The notes under the pieces are model-generated. The model was not told where the DNA came from, made no database searches, and saw only the letters and a program-made list of their open reading frames with translations. A DNA stretch of 56,158 nt from Gammaproteobacteria bacterium RBG_16_51_14 (lineage in GTDB: Bacteria > Pseudomonadota > Gammaproteobacteria > Eutrophobiales > Eutrophobiaceae), in the NCBI GenBank assembly GCA_001802375.1, contig MGXK01000137.1:417-56574 (forward strand), in the 5' to 3' direction. Shown here piece by piece: positions 31,794-41,320 of the stretch. Every line of letters begins with the position of its first letter. The first letter of the stretch is position 1. A program made the translations under genes and the position numbers.

Positions 31794-32714
31794 TCAATCC
31801 CTGTTGTTGTTTTCAAGCAGGTTGATAAACAGTTCTTCGAGCCTGCTGGATTTATTTCGCATACTGCAGACACGGATGTTATTTTCTGTCAGCAGTTCAA
31901 ATAAGTGATTGATACCCTGTTGACGCGTTATATCAACCTCGATTGTATGGGGGTCTATCTTGCGGATGGGGTAACCATCGATTTCAGGAATCCCGTCAAT
32001 TGTTGTCGTCAAATCCAGTACCAGGGTTTCTCTGTTCAATTTGGATAACAACTGTTTCATTGTGGTGTTTTCGATAATCATACCACCGTCAATAATTGCT
32101 ATATTACGGCACAGGCACTCGGCTTCCTCCAGGTAATGCGTAGTCAATAAAATGGTTATCCCGCGGCTGTTGATCTCGGTCAGAAAATTCCACATGGATC
32201 GCCGTAATTCCACATCTACACCCGCTGTAGGCTCGTCCAGGATAAGCATCTTCGGTTCATGGATCATTGCCCGTGCGATCATTAATCTTCGTTTAAGTCC
32301 ACCTGATAAGGTTCTGGAAACGTCATTTCTTTTCTCCCAGAGACCGAGTTTGTTGAGATATTTTTCTGCACGCTCATGGGCAAGTTTCCTGTTAACACCA
32401 TAATATCCTCCCTGGTTAAGAACGATTTCCAGGCATGTCTCGAATTGAGAAAAATTGATTTCCTGGGGGACTATCCCGAGACTGGATTTTGCCTTGGCGG
32501 ACATGGTCACGATATCATTCCCGAATACTGAAACGCTGCCGCCGGATTTATTGACAAGTGAACAGATGATCCCGATGGTTGTTGATTTGCCTGCACCATT
32601 TGGCCCAAGCAGGGCAAAGAACTCCCCTTGGTTGATAGTAAGGTCAATACCCTTCAGTGCAACGTGCCCGTTTTTATAGGTTTTCTGGAGGTTCCTTATC
32701 TCGAGTGCTTTCAC
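31794..32714 (-). CDS. ABC transporter ATP-binding protein (YadG-like)
   Basis: Nucleotide-binding subunit of the exporter, 306 aa. Walker A is LLGPNGAGKSTT (near residue 36), the signature is SRTLSGGLKRRLMIARAM (near 134), Walker B is MLILDEPTAGVD (near 157) and the switch His is in LLTTHYLEEAE. The C-terminal region of about 70 residues resembles the DUF4162-type tail common in drug and lipid exporters. Transcribed with the permease. Confidence 0.93.
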   Translation of the reverse strand: MKALEIRNLQKTYKNGHVALKGIDLTINQGEFFALLGPNGAGKSTTIGIICSLVNKSGGSVSVFGNDIVTMSAKAKSSLGIVPQEINFSQFETCLEIVLNQGGYYGVNRKLAHERAEKYLNKLGLWEKRNDVSRTLSGGLKRRLMIARAMIHEPKMLILDEPTAGVDVELRRSMWNFLTEINSRGITILLTTHYLEEAECLCRNIAIIDGGMIIENTTMKQLLSKLNRETLVLDLTTTIDGIPEIDGYPIRKIDPHTIEVDITRQQGINHLFELLTENNIRVCSMRNKSSRLEELFINLLENNNRD

Positions 32715-32842
32715 GGAAGTACATATATGATTTGTCTATGGGAAAATAGCCAGGTATCACGACACCAGTCCAGGTGCCATCGCCATTCTGTCTTTTATCC
32801 TTATTGCACAAAAAGGGAATACTGCCGGGATCAATATTATGA

Positions 32843-33706
32843 TTATTCCTTGTATTTTGATATTTCTTCCTGTTGCGCATGCCCTATTTTGTTCAATGCC
32901 TCGTACAGGATACCATCCCGGTTCAATATCAGTCTGAAAAACTCTTTTCCAACTTTAATCAGACGTGTCTTTTTGTCTGTCCTGACATAGGCATTTCGTT
33001 CTCCTGAACTTCCCGGCATCAAGGCCTGTTCCCCAAAATAATTTCCCTGTTTAAGTTCGGCCAATACTGTGACCTTGCCATCGGGGTCCAGAATAAACAC
33101 CTCGACAGTACCGTCCAGAATCACATACAGATGCTCGCCCGGTTGTGATTCCTTGAGTACAAATTCGCCAGGGCCAACCGTGATTATTTCTGTCCAGTCA
33201 CGATAGGCATTAAGTTCGTTTTTTGTAGCAGACTGAAACAAGCGCATACTTTGAAGCAACTTGAGGACTTCTTGCTCCTCAGGTAAATAAGCGGGTACAG
33301 TTATGTCCTCAGATTCATCTATCCCGCTCTCAACTCCCAAAAGGACATATTTTTTATCAATACGGAACAATCTGGAAGGTTGCTGTGTCTTGACGCTGGC
33401 ATTGCGCCTGCCGGTTCCTCCGGGTAATAGTGATTGTTCACCAAAGAAATCACCAGCCCGAAGTGTTGCTATTGTAATCTCTCTGCCGCCTAAGCCACCA
33501 CCCCGTATGGACACCTCTACCGTACCTTCAAGTACTACATACATACAGTCCCCGATCTCAGCCTCGCGAATTATGGTTTCCTTTGCCCCATATGCCTTAA
33601 TCCCGTTTTCAGGGGATTGCAGTATCTGTTTGAGATCTTTATCAGACAGGGATTTGAATAACGGGATTTTTCTCAGAATTTTCGGATCATCAGGTATATT
33701 GATCAT
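32843..33706 (-). CDS. Tandem cyclic-nucleotide-binding domain protein
   Basis: The 287 aa contain two cNMP-binding folds and no recognisable DNA-binding or enzymatic domain. Domain 1 (about residues 12-125) has the phosphate-binding cassette FFGEQSLLPGGTGRRNASVK. Domain 2 (about 150-270) has YFGEQALMPGSSGERNAYVR. Both keep the Glu and Arg that contact the cyclic phosphate, so ligand binding is plausible. The short N-terminal helix (LRKIPLFKSLSDKDLKQIL) is typical. It could be a regulatory subunit acting on a partner encoded elsewhere. It is 128 bases upstream of the ABC ATPase on the same strand. Confidence 0.8.
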   Translation of the reverse strand: MINIPDDPKILRKIPLFKSLSDKDLKQILQSPENGIKAYGAKETIIREAEIGDCMYVVLEGTVEVSIRGGGLGGREITIATLRAGDFFGEQSLLPGGTGRRNASVKTQQPSRLFRIDKKYVLLGVESGIDESEDITVPAYLPEEQEVLKLLQSMRLFQSATKNELNAYRDWTEIITVGPGEFVLKESQPGEHLYVILDGTVEVFILDPDGKVTVLAELKQGNYFGEQALMPGSSGERNAYVRTDKKTRLIKVGKEFFRLILNRDGILYEALNKIGHAQQEEISKYKE

Positions 33707-33953
33707 TGTCTTGTCACTCTTGGATGTAACGCCTTGTTGTCACTTATTATATCGGCTGCCGCCGCTATTTACAGATTGTTATTGTGATATTACTGGCTTT
33801 TCAAAAACTAGCAAATCAATCCATCCAGGTAGTTCATTGCAGGGGTTAATGGCCTTTACCGGGATTGCATTATTATCATCACATCAGTAAACAGGACTCG
33901 TTTTACCTTGAGCCCCGGATTTATTCGACAAAAGTTTCAGATCTGCGTTCAGC

Positions 33954-34337
33954 TTACTCCCAGACAGGTTTTAGTACTGACATGTAGCCTCCTGTTGGTA
34001 GCCGTAATGTCCAGACGGACAACCCCGGATCCCAGCCCGCAACGAGTCTGAGAATACTGGCGCAACGCTCATCATCTGTGAATTCACCATGGTCGGCATG
34101 TCGGACAGGGATTGTGCCGCTGCCAGTATTCCAGCCTGGATTTGTGTCAAAATAGAGACGGGTTGTTGTAGCCAGTTACGGGGAAAGATAAGTAGTAACA
34201 AGGTCGTTATTTTTAATGTAATTACCATGGGTTCCAATAAATCTGGAAATATCTGGTAATGACCTGTCGAAGTGAGGATTGACAGGCGGCACAGACGCGG
34301 ATTGATGCGAATAGAACGGTACTGATATCAACCGCAT
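33954..34337 (-). pseudogene. Possible gene interrupted by one in-frame TAA
   Basis: Reading from ATG 34337 gives a 128-codon frame with a single TAA at 34176-34178. The first part opens MRLISVPFYSHQSASVPPVN and ends NNDLVTTYLSP. The second part continues in the same frame with TTTRLYFDTNPGWNTGSG and ends GGYMSVLKPVWE. Both halves have protein-like composition. I recognise no family. Another minus frame (33971-34237) overlaps it and looks less protein-like. It may be a decayed gene, a sequencing error or chance. Confidence 0.35.
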
Positions 34338-34413
34338 TGAGATGTTACCAATATTATTTATAACTAAAAGCGATAAAAAATCAGTATTTATTCAATTAAT
34401 GAATAATTAAGAA

Positions 34414-34583
34414 AGGTCTGAATAACTCCATACCCCACTAGGGGGTACCGAGTTCCTGGAATTTTCAAACCGCGAATCGCAACAATGCGATGATTGCTTT
34501 GTCTCCCATTTTCAATAGCTTAACAGCTATTGAAAATGGCGGTGTCCCCCTGTACCGCAGAAACCCTGAATTAATCAGGGTTT
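34414..34583. repeat. Two-armed structured repeat, copy B, with single-hairpin cargo
   Basis: Second copy of the element at 13156-13397. Arms of 62 and 92 bases match copy A without gaps, but the 88-base cargo is replaced by exactly 16 bases forming a perfect hairpin ATCGCA-ACAA-TGCGAT (34476-34491). The right arm contains two perfect palindromic stems: ATTTTCAATAGCT with AGCTATTGAAAAT, and AAACCCTGA with TCAGGGTTT. The ends are inverted: CTGAATAACTC at 34418 and, from the other side, CTGATTAATTC. No coding capacity. Confidence 0.75.
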
Positions 34584-34847
34584 CCGTTGTGTGTGGGCCA
34601 TACCACTCAATGGGATACCAAGGCACCCATGCCTGCGCACAGGGGTTTGTTCCACGATGAATTGTTACCGATGCATGGGTACCGTGCTAATGATCTACTG
34701 GTCCAACAGGGGCTATTTCCATCTGTTTCCCGGCGCATTGTCCATTTTGGGACCAGAATTTATAACCGCTCTCACTGTAACGTCCTTGTCTTTGTGTATC
34801 ATTTGCCCTGCTTTTTTCCACCCACAGCTTCCGGTGGTTCCTTGCCC
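34584..34847. other. Region without recognisable gene
   Basis: Two overlapping plus frames (34587-35015 and 34591-34908) cross this stretch. Both run on into the antisense of the DUF4389 gene and have the composition of shadows. On the minus strand a short lysine-rich frame after the DUF4389 stop (KGKEPPEAVGGKKQGK) would extend that protein if a frameshift were present. I see no RNA gene. Confidence 0.4.
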
Positions 34848-35120
34848 TTATCCTTGTGGCCAGGGACTGAACGGAAAGGGCCTTTCTTCCGACTGGAAGG
34901 TAATGTAGTTCAGGATCTGAAATGCATAGCGGGTCAGGCCTGTGCTGAATTGCATCAGTTGTTCATTGAGGTTACCGGTGATGACCTTCGTGATAAACTG
35001 AAACAAGACCAGTAGCAAAATGAGCCAGAACAAGAGGAAGTAGAATATAATTCCAAAGACCAGGATAAAAAGACCACGGATCCAGACATCAACCTTTATT
35101 GCGTTTTCTTTGATGTTCAT
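34848..35120 (-). CDS. DUF4389 membrane protein
   Basis: Short membrane protein of 90 aa from ATG 35120. The helix GLFILVFGIIFYFLLFWLIL with LLVLFQFITKVITG lies at about residues 15-48, and the C-terminal motif FQSEERPFPFSPWP is the DUF4389 hallmark. Function is unknown; the family occurs widely in Gammaproteobacteria. A further Met nine codons upstream is possible. The reading frame ends soon after the FSPWP motif; the adjacent frame continues with a charged tail, so a small frameshift is conceivable. Confidence 0.75.
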   Translation of the reverse strand: MNIKENAIKVDVWIRGLFILVFGIIFYFLLFWLILLLVLFQFITKVITGNLNEQLMQFSTGLTRYAFQILNYITFQSEERPFPFSPWPQG

Positions 35121-35474
35121 AATGTATTCCCCATGCGGATGAAACAAACTGAAAATTCATTCAAATAATGTTGTTGGCATAACAATAATAGTCATTCTAG
35201 CATGCGCTTTTGATATATCTTAATAATAATCGCTGTCCAGCGAAGATGTCACAACACCATCAGTCATACATGAAGCTGCGATGCAGCAATTCTATATTTA
35301 TCGCAAGGAGTCATGAAGTACCTTACCGGCAGGTGGGTATACCGCATACACAGGGATCGCGCATTGTGGGTAAATAAAATCCCTTTAAATATCAATTTGT
35401 TTGTTCATGAAAACAGAACCATTCCTGTGACCATTTCTTTGTTATGATTACCTCAAAGTATCAGGACAGCTACG
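35121..35474. other. 354-base spacer without gene
   Basis: AT-rich spacer between the divergent DUF4389 gene and ybeD. It should carry both promoters, but I find no convincing -35/-10 pair, RNA gene or repeat related to copies A and B. Confidence 0.4.
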
Positions 35475-35753
35475 ATGAAATCAGGGGCAGGCAATGAAAA
35501 CAGTTTTCTCGAATTTCCATGCGATTTTCCGATCAAGGTAATGGGAAAGGCGGGAGATGCTTTTGATATGCTGGTCATGTCCATTGTCCGGAAACATGTG
35601 CCTGATGTTCGTGAAGGGGCGTTGAGGAACCGGGTCAGCCGTAGAGGAAATTACATAGCGGTGACAATAACAATTGAGGCACAAACCCAGGAACAGATCG
35701 ATGCTATCTATCACGATCTGACGGCACACGAACGTGTGATTATGGCATTATAG
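35475..35753 (+). CDS. ybeD: DUF493 family protein YbeD
   Basis: Small ferredoxin-like fold protein of 92 aa, likened to ACT domains. Typical segments are LEFPCDFPIKVMGKAGDAF and RVSRRGNYIAVTITIEAQTQ. In many Gammaproteobacteria it precedes lipB, as here (eight-base gap), which suggests a role linked to lipoate metabolism, though its function is not established. Confidence 0.9.
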   Translation: MKSGAGNENSFLEFPCDFPIKVMGKAGDAFDMLVMSIVRKHVPDVREGALRNRVSRRGNYIAVTITIEAQTQEQIDAIYHDLTAHERVIMAL

Positions 35754-35761
35754 AGACAGGT

Positions 35762-36430
35762 ATGGACTTGATAGTTCGTCAATTCGGACTGTGTGATTAT
35801 CAGACGATCTATGATGCCATGCGCAGGTTCAGTAACCTTCGACAAGCCGGTACAAAAGACGAACTCTGGTGTCTGGAACATACACCGGTTTATACACTCG
35901 GATTGGGCGGCCAACTAAGGCATGTGATCAGTCCTGGTAATATTCCCGTTATAAAGGTAGACCGGGGAGGACAGGTTACCTACCATGGCCCCGGACAACT
36001 GATCGTGTACTGCCTGCTGGATCTGCACAGGCGATCACTTGGCACGAAAAGCTATGTCAGGCTGCTTGAACAGTCTGTCATTGGCATGCTGGCTGAGCAG
36101 GGTCTGGAGGCAGCGCGAAAGGATGGTGCCCCTGGTGTCTATATCGATGGCAGGAAAATAGCAGCCCTCGGGATCCGGGTACGCCGGGGTTGTTCCTATC
36201 ATGGTCTGGCACTCAATGTTGATGTGGATCTGTCCCCTTTCCATGGCATTAATCCCTGTGGCTATCCTGATCTGGAGATAACCCGACTGCAGGATGAAGG
36301 ACTTGAGATCAATGTTGTTCAGGCATCTGAATTATTGCTGCCGCATCTGTGTCGGCATCTGGATATCACCGAGGAAACCCTGTCCGGTGGGGTTGAGAAA
36401 ACATTCATGTCTTCCGGTATGGCCGCATAG
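35762..36430 (+). CDS. lipB: Octanoyl-[ACP]:protein N-octanoyltransferase
   Basis: First step of lipoate synthesis: moves octanoate from acyl carrier protein to lipoyl domains. The 222 aa contain [20 protein letters not shown] (near residues 67-86), the catalytic lysine in [14 protein letters not shown] (near 130) and the acyl-enzyme cysteine in [13 protein letters not shown]. The gene is ten bases before the chosen start of lipA. Confidence 0.96.
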   Translation: MDLIVRQFGLCDYQTIYDAMRRFSNLRQAGTKDELWCLEHTPVYTLGLGGQLRHVISPGNIPVIKVDRGGQVTYHGPGQLIVYCLLDLHRRSLGTKSYVRLLEQSVIGMLAEQGLEAARKDGAPGVYIDGRKIAALGIRVRRGCSYHGLALNVDVDLSPFHGINPCGYPDLEITRLQDEGLEINVVQASELLLPHLCRHLDITEETLSGGVEKTFMSSGMAA

Positions 36431-36440
36431 AAAATCCATC

Positions 36441-37406
36441 ATGAATGAGGACAGGCAAGAGGCGAAGAAACCCGGAATCAGCCATCATCCAGTGAAGATG
36501 GTTCCCAGGGTGGGCAGGCAACCCAGGAAACCGGACTGGATAAGGGTAAAGGTACCGATAGCACCGGGAGTGGCAGGACTCAGGTCATTGATCAAAAAAC
36601 AGGGTTTGCATACCGTCTGTGAAGAGGCCTCCTGTCCCAACCTGGGGGAATGTTTTTCACAGGGGACGGCGACATTCATGATTATGGGAAATATCTGCAC
36701 GCGCTGCTGTCCTTTCTGTGATGTTGCACATGGACGGCCGCAGCCACTGGATGAGAAAGAGCCACAGAATCTGGCACGGGCTGTGGCAATGATGAAACTT
36801 GATTATGTTGTAATTACCTCGGTTGACCGGGATGATTTAAGCGATGGCGGGGCGGGGCATTTTACGACCTGCATCAAGGCTGTTCGCAAAGTGGCTCCGG
36901 GCATAAACATAGAAATTCTGGTACCTGATTTTCGTCGAAAGACGGAAATAGCCCTCGAAAAGCTGGGTACAGCACCACCGGATATATTCAATCACAATCT
37001 GGAAACAGTCCCGAGGTTGTACAAAAAGGTAAGACCTGGCGCAGATTACCAGGGGTCTCTGCAATTACTGCATCAGTTTAAACGGCGACATCAGGAGGTA
37101 CCTGTCAAAAGTGGACTGATGCTGGGTTTGGGCGAAAAAATCGGAGAGGTAAGGGCCGTATTGCAGGATCTGCGTCAACATGATTGCACTATGATTACAT
37201 TAGGCCAGTATCTTCAGCCCAGCCGCTACCATCTGCCCGTGGAACGATATGTTGAGCCAGATGAATTTTTTGCATTAGGTGAGTTTGCACGCGGACTGGG
37301 ATTCAAAAATGTGGCGAGCGCACCAATGGTACGCTCGTCCTATCATGCTGATCTACAGGCTTCCGGCAAGGGTTTCGAGTACACTGCTGTCAATACAAAA
37401 TGCTGA
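36441..37406 (+). CDS. lipA: Lipoyl synthase (radical SAM)
   Basis: Inserts two sulfurs into octanoyl-lipoyl domains. ATG 36441 gives 321 aa; the frame is open from 36294 inside lipB but that part is not LipA-like. The auxiliary cluster cysteines are in [12 protein letters not shown] (C-x4-C-x5-C, near residue 57) and the radical-SAM cluster in CTRCCPFC (C-x3-C-x2-C, near residue 83). The C-terminal PMVRSSYHA holds the conserved RSSY serine that binds the auxiliary cluster. Confidence 0.97.
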   Translation: MNEDRQEAKKPGISHHPVKMVPRVGRQPRKPDWIRVKVPIAPGVAGLRSLIKKQGLHTVCEEASCPNLGECFSQGTATFMIMGNICTRCCPFCDVAHGRPQPLDEKEPQNLARAVAMMKLDYVVITSVDRDDLSDGGAGHFTTCIKAVRKVAPGINIEILVPDFRRKTEIALEKLGTAPPDIFNHNLETVPRLYKKVRPGADYQGSLQLLHQFKRRHQEVPVKSGLMLGLGEKIGEVRAVLQDLRQHDCTMITLGQYLQPSRYHLPVERYVEPDEFFALGEFARGLGFKNVASAPMVRSSYHADLQASGKGFEYTAVNTKC

Positions 37407-37537
37407 ATCCAACAGTCCTTACCGGTTTGCCGTCAATGATCTTTTATTACTGTATTGATTGATTCAGGACCATCGCAGGCGTTGAACCAGTCGTATGATT
37501 CCGGATGGATATGATGAACTGTTATTAGTGAGGGCGT

Positions 37538-38407
37538 TTAATGGGCCGGATCTTCTTCATCAACCGGTTCAGCATTTTGTTCTGCGCCACCAACAAACAG
37601 GGCCGGATCCACCATTGCCTTGTTTAAAATAACACTCCAGTGCAGATGCGCCCCGGTTGCACGCCCCGACTTCCCGACTTTACCAATGGGTTGACCCTGA
37701 CGAACGTTCTGATCCTTCTTCACCTCAATACTGCTCATATGGCAATACATGGTGATTATTCCCTGGCCGTGCTCAATAAATACCGTTTTCCCGTTAAAAA
37801 AATAATCACCGGTATTGACCACACGACCGTCCGCGGCTGCAGCAATGGGTGAACCTTCTGCTGCGGCGATATCAAGCCCGCTATGGGGCAGACGTGGTTG
37901 ATTGTTGAAATATCGCCTCAGACCAAATGGACTGCTGTAAGGACCCTTCGCCGGAATGATCAAATCAAGCTGAATCTGATCTGTTTCCGTCCATTCAGCT
38001 TTCGCCTCCTGGATCAGTTTCTTTTCCTGATTGATACGCTTCATATCATCCGGTGTTGGATTGACCTGCCGCTTGTTTTCAATGGTCAGATATTGTGTTT
38101 CATATTCTTTTTTGGTTATTTCAAAGGAGTAAAAAGACTCCCTGGATTTGTCCTTGACCCGCAGCTTATGATTGCCGGGTTGTGCACTGAGCGGGATTCC
38201 CACAATGGCCAGCCAGTTGTTTTTTTCTCCTGTTATCAGGACACGGTTGTCGTTGTAATAGGCTTCCGGTTTGTCAGCTGATTTTATCGGCACGATAACC
38301 ACACCACCGGGCACACTGGCATTGTCCGGCAATTCCAGTGGAAAACCAGGAACAGTAAAGCCTGAGAGCACTAACAAGATGATGCTATTGAGAGAATTTT
38401 TTATCAT
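37538..38407 (-). CDS. M23-family metallopeptidase (LytM domain), exported
   Basis: Periplasmic peptidoglycan endopeptidase or its non-catalytic relative. ATG 38407 gives 289 aa; a TTG at 38422 is less likely. A signal peptide (IILLVLSGFTVPGFP) opens the protein. The N-terminal beta-rich part covers about 25-150. The M23 domain shows HSGLDIAAAEGSPIAAAADG (Zn ligands His and Asp, near residue 178) and the HxH in GAHLHWSV (near 255). Both zinc motifs are intact, so catalysis is expected. The start overlaps the end of xseA by 23 bases. Confidence 0.9.
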   Translation of the reverse strand: MIKNSLNSIILLVLSGFTVPGFPLELPDNASVPGGVVIVPIKSADKPEAYYNDNRVLITGEKNNWLAIVGIPLSAQPGNHKLRVKDKSRESFYSFEITKKEYETQYLTIENKRQVNPTPDDMKRINQEKKLIQEAKAEWTETDQIQLDLIIPAKGPYSSPFGLRRYFNNQPRLPHSGLDIAAAEGSPIAAAADGRVVNTGDYFFNGKTVFIEHGQGIITMYCHMSSIEVKKDQNVRQGQPIGKVGKSGRATGAHLHWSVILNKAMVDPALFVGGAEQNAEPVDEEDPAH

Positions 38408-39749
38408 CCAGTATCGTATCAACGGTTGATTTGATCCGTCCTTTTGAGAATCGCGTTATAATTGACTCGCCTGCCTTTAACTGCCCGGATTCCTGTATAA
38501 CAGTTTTGTTCTCCATATCCGTAACGATGGCATAACCTCTTGCAAGCGTTGCAAGAGGGCTGACAGTGTCAAGTGTATGGGCAAGATTTGTGACCTGTGT
38601 ATGTGCATTATACAGGCTGTGTGAAATAGCCTGATGAAGCCGCTGTTGTAGGAATACTGATTTTTCAGAAAGGTTCTTCAGTCGATGTGCCGGATTAAGG
38701 TTATTGACCCTGTTTGTTAATTCCAGTAACTGCGTTTGTTTCCTTTCGTTGAGCAATTGTATCGAATGAAACTTGCGTAAGGAATATTCATCCAGACGTT
38801 GACTGACAGATTGTAATTGTCGCGCCGGATGCGGGAGGCGTTTCTCCAGGATCAGCAGTTTATGGTTAACAAGTAACAAGGCTTGTTTGATGAAACGCAT
38901 TATCCGGTCCTGCCGCGCCCTGATCGTGTGTGCAATCTGCTGCTGATCCGGACTGACAAGTTCCGCTGCCGCGGATGGCGTTGCAGCACGGCGGTCTGCT
39001 ACGAAATCGGCTATGGTGAAATCAATTTCATGACCTATGCCGCTGACGAGAGGTACTCTGCATTGATAGATTGCATGCGCAAGGATTTCTTCATTGAATG
39101 CCCGCAGATCTTCAAGTGAGCCGCCGCCACGGGCCAGAATCAGGACATCACATTCCTTACGCTCATCGGCGATGGAAACTGTTCTGCTTATCTGTTCTGC
39201 AGCCCCTTCGCCCTGTACAGGAACAGGATAGATAATCACCTGTGCGAGTGGATAGCGCCGCCGCAGGATACTGAGGATATCGCGGATGGCTGCACCTGTC
39301 GGTGAGGTAATAACGCCTATCCTGACAGGGAAATCCGGAAGTGCCTTCTTGTGGTCTTCATTGAATAGCCCCGCTTTGGCCAGTCGCTGCTTGAGTTCTT
39401 CAAACGCACGTTGCAGTGCACCGTCTCCTGCCGGGTCCATCGATTCAACCACAAGCTGGAATTCACCACGGCCCTCGTACAGGCTGACCGTGACCCTGGC
39501 CAGTATCTCATCGCCGTTTGCCGGTTTGAACCGCAGATACTGATTGCGATTACGGAACATGACACAGCGTACCTGTGAATCGGCATCTTTCAGGGTGAAA
39601 TAGACATGGCCGGAAGCCGGTCTTGCCAGATTGGAGATTTCGCCCTGAATCCATACCGGCGGGAAACTCCCTTCAAGCAAGGCACGAACTTCACGATTCA
39701 GGCGGGAAATTGAGTAGATATCCCGGACAGGATTTACCGTGTCACCCAT
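38385..39749 (-). CDS. xseA: Exodeoxyribonuclease VII large subunit
   Basis: Single-strand DNA exonuclease subunit, 454 aa. The N-terminal OB fold contains FPPVWIQGEISNLARPASGH, YFTLKDADSQVRCVMF and a following beta-strand region. The catalytic core has RIGVITSPTGAAIRDIL, ILARGGGSLEDLRAFNEE and VSGIGHEIDFTIADFVADRR, and the long C-terminal coiled coil follows. The xseB partner is not in the window. Confidence 0.96.
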   Translation of the reverse strand: MGDTVNPVRDIYSISRLNREVRALLEGSFPPVWIQGEISNLARPASGHVYFTLKDADSQVRCVMFRNRNQYLRFKPANGDEILARVTVSLYEGRGEFQLVVESMDPAGDGALQRAFEELKQRLAKAGLFNEDHKKALPDFPVRIGVITSPTGAAIRDILSILRRRYPLAQVIIYPVPVQGEGAAEQISRTVSIADERKECDVLILARGGGSLEDLRAFNEEILAHAIYQCRVPLVSGIGHEIDFTIADFVADRRAATPSAAAELVSPDQQQIAHTIRARQDRIMRFIKQALLLVNHKLLILEKRLPHPARQLQSVSQRLDEYSLRKFHSIQLLNERKQTQLLELTNRVNNLNPAHRLKNLSEKSVFLQQRLHQAISHSLYNAHTQVTNLAHTLDTVSPLATLARGYAIVTDMENKTVIQESGQLKAGESIITRFSKGRIKSTVDTILDDKKFSQ

Positions 39750-39859
39750 TATTAGTCGTCGTTCCGCATTGTTTCTGGAAATAGAAATCTATCTTCATTT
39801 ACCCCGTATGGTACAGTGTCTATAATCACCGGTTATTTTAAAGTTTACATCTGAACGAT

Positions 39860-41320
39860 ATGCGTATTAATGAAGAAGCCCTGACATTTGATGATGTCTT
39901 GCTGGTGCCGGCATTCTCCCAGATTTTACCCAGGGAAGTCAGCCTTGAAACGCGTCTCACACGCGATATTCTGCTCAAGGTCCCCATTATCTCGGCTGCC
40001 ATGGACACGGTCACAGAGGCCAGACTGGCGATAGCCATGGCCCAGGAGGGTGGCATTGGCATTATTCACAAGAATATGAGTGCGGAAGACCAGGCAGCAC
40101 AGGTCCGGGTTGTCAAAAAATACGAGAGCGGCGTCATCAAGGATCCGATTACAGTTGCACCAACGACAAGTATCAGTGATGTCCTCGAACTTACCCGGGC
40201 CAACAATATATCCGGCGTGCCGGTAGTTGAGGGTGAAAAACTGGTGGGTATCGTGACCAGCCGGGACCTGCGCTTTGAAACACGCTATGAAAATCCGGTA
40301 ATGACGGTCATGACCCCGAAAGACCGGTTGATAACGGTAAAGGAAGGGGCTGGCGATGAAGAGATCAAGGCATTGTTGCACAGGCACCGTATTGAGAAAG
40401 TGCTGGTGGTAAACGATGCCTTCCAATTGCGCGGGCTGGTGACGGTCAAGGATATCCAGAAGGCACACGAAAATCCAAATGCCTGTAAGGATAGTTATGA
40501 ACAGTTACGCGTTGGTGCGGCCGTCGGGGTTGGAGAAGGGACAAAAGAACGTGTTGCCTTGCTGATTGATGCCTGTGTGGATGTGATTGTTGTGGATACG
40601 GCACATGGCCATTCCGCAGGGGTATTGGGGATGGTGAGGTGGATCAAACAGGAGCATCCAGACTGCCAGATCATCGCTGGTAATGTGGCAACAGCGGAAG
40701 GTGCCGATGCCCTGGTAGAGGCAGGCGCCGATGCAGTCAAGGTCGGAATCGGTCCGGGCTCAATCTGTACCACACGGATTATTACCGGTGTCGGTATGCC
40801 GCAGATTTCAGCGGTGGCGAATGCTGCAAAGGCACTTGCAAAGAAAGGTGTGCCAATTATTTCTGACGGGGGTATCCGTTATTCAGGGGATATCGCCAAG
40901 GCGATCGCCGCAGGGGCCTATGCCGTCATGATTGGCGGGTTATTTGCGGGTACCGAGGAGGCCCCGGGCGAAATTGAGCTCTATCAGGGGCGATCCTACA
41001 AATCCTATCGTGGCATGGGGTCTCTTGGCGCCATGGCCCAGCAATACGGGTCTTCGGATCGCTACTTTCAGGAAAATGACGAGATTGAAAAACTGGTGCC
41101 TGAAGGTGTTGAGGGCAGGGTCCCTTATAAAGGTAATCTGGGTGCAGTTGTCTATCAGTTGCTGGGCGGGATTCGGGCGGCCATGGGCTATACCGGCTGT
41201 ATGACACTCGATGAAATGCGCACCAAGCCGACATTTGTTCGCCTTACGAGTGCAGGCATGCAAGAGAGTCATGTACATGATGTTACGATAACCAAGGAAC
41301 CACCGAATTATCGTGTCTGA
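39860..41320 (+). CDS. guaB: IMP dehydrogenase
   Basis: Oxidises IMP to XMP, the committed step to GMP. The 486 aa contain the TIM barrel ([20 protein letters not shown] at the N-terminus), two CBS domains at about 95-205, and the catalytic cysteine in [15 protein letters not shown] (near residue 304). The flap GMGSLGAM and C-terminal segments are intact. The guaA ATG follows the stop immediately, so the two steps are co-transcribed. Confidence 0.98.
   Translation: MRINEEALTFDDVLLVPAFSQILPREVSLETRLTRDILLKVPIISAAMDTVTEARLAIAMAQEGGIGIIHKNMSAEDQAAQVRVVKKYESGVIKDPITVAPTTSISDVLELTRANNISGVPVVEGEKLVGIVTSRDLRFETRYENPVMTVMTPKDRLITVKEGAGDEEIKALLHRHRIEKVLVVNDAFQLRGLVTVKDIQKAHENPNACKDSYEQLRVGAAVGVGEGTKERVALLIDACVDVIVVDTAHGHSAGVLGMVRWIKQEHPDCQIIAGNVATAEGADALVEAGADAVKVGIGPGSICTTRIITGVGMPQISAVANAAKALAKKGVPIISDGGIRYSGDIAKAIAAGAYAVMIGGLFAGTEEAPGEIELYQGRSYKSYRGMGSLGAMAQQYGSSDRYFQENDEIEKLVPEGVEGRVPYKGNLGAVVYQLLGGIRAAMGYTGCMTLDEMRTKPTFVRLTSAGMQESHVHDVTITKEPPNYRV

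Noticed and set aside
34414-34583. Repeat copy B as a simple terminator
   Set aside because: The hairpins lack T-runs and the whole segment aligns with copy A, so a repeat element explains it better.
34587-35015. 142-codon plus frame (and 105-codon frame at 34591)
   Set aside because: Runs antisense into the DUF4389 gene; composition rich in C, H and P, no domain, no ribosome-binding site.
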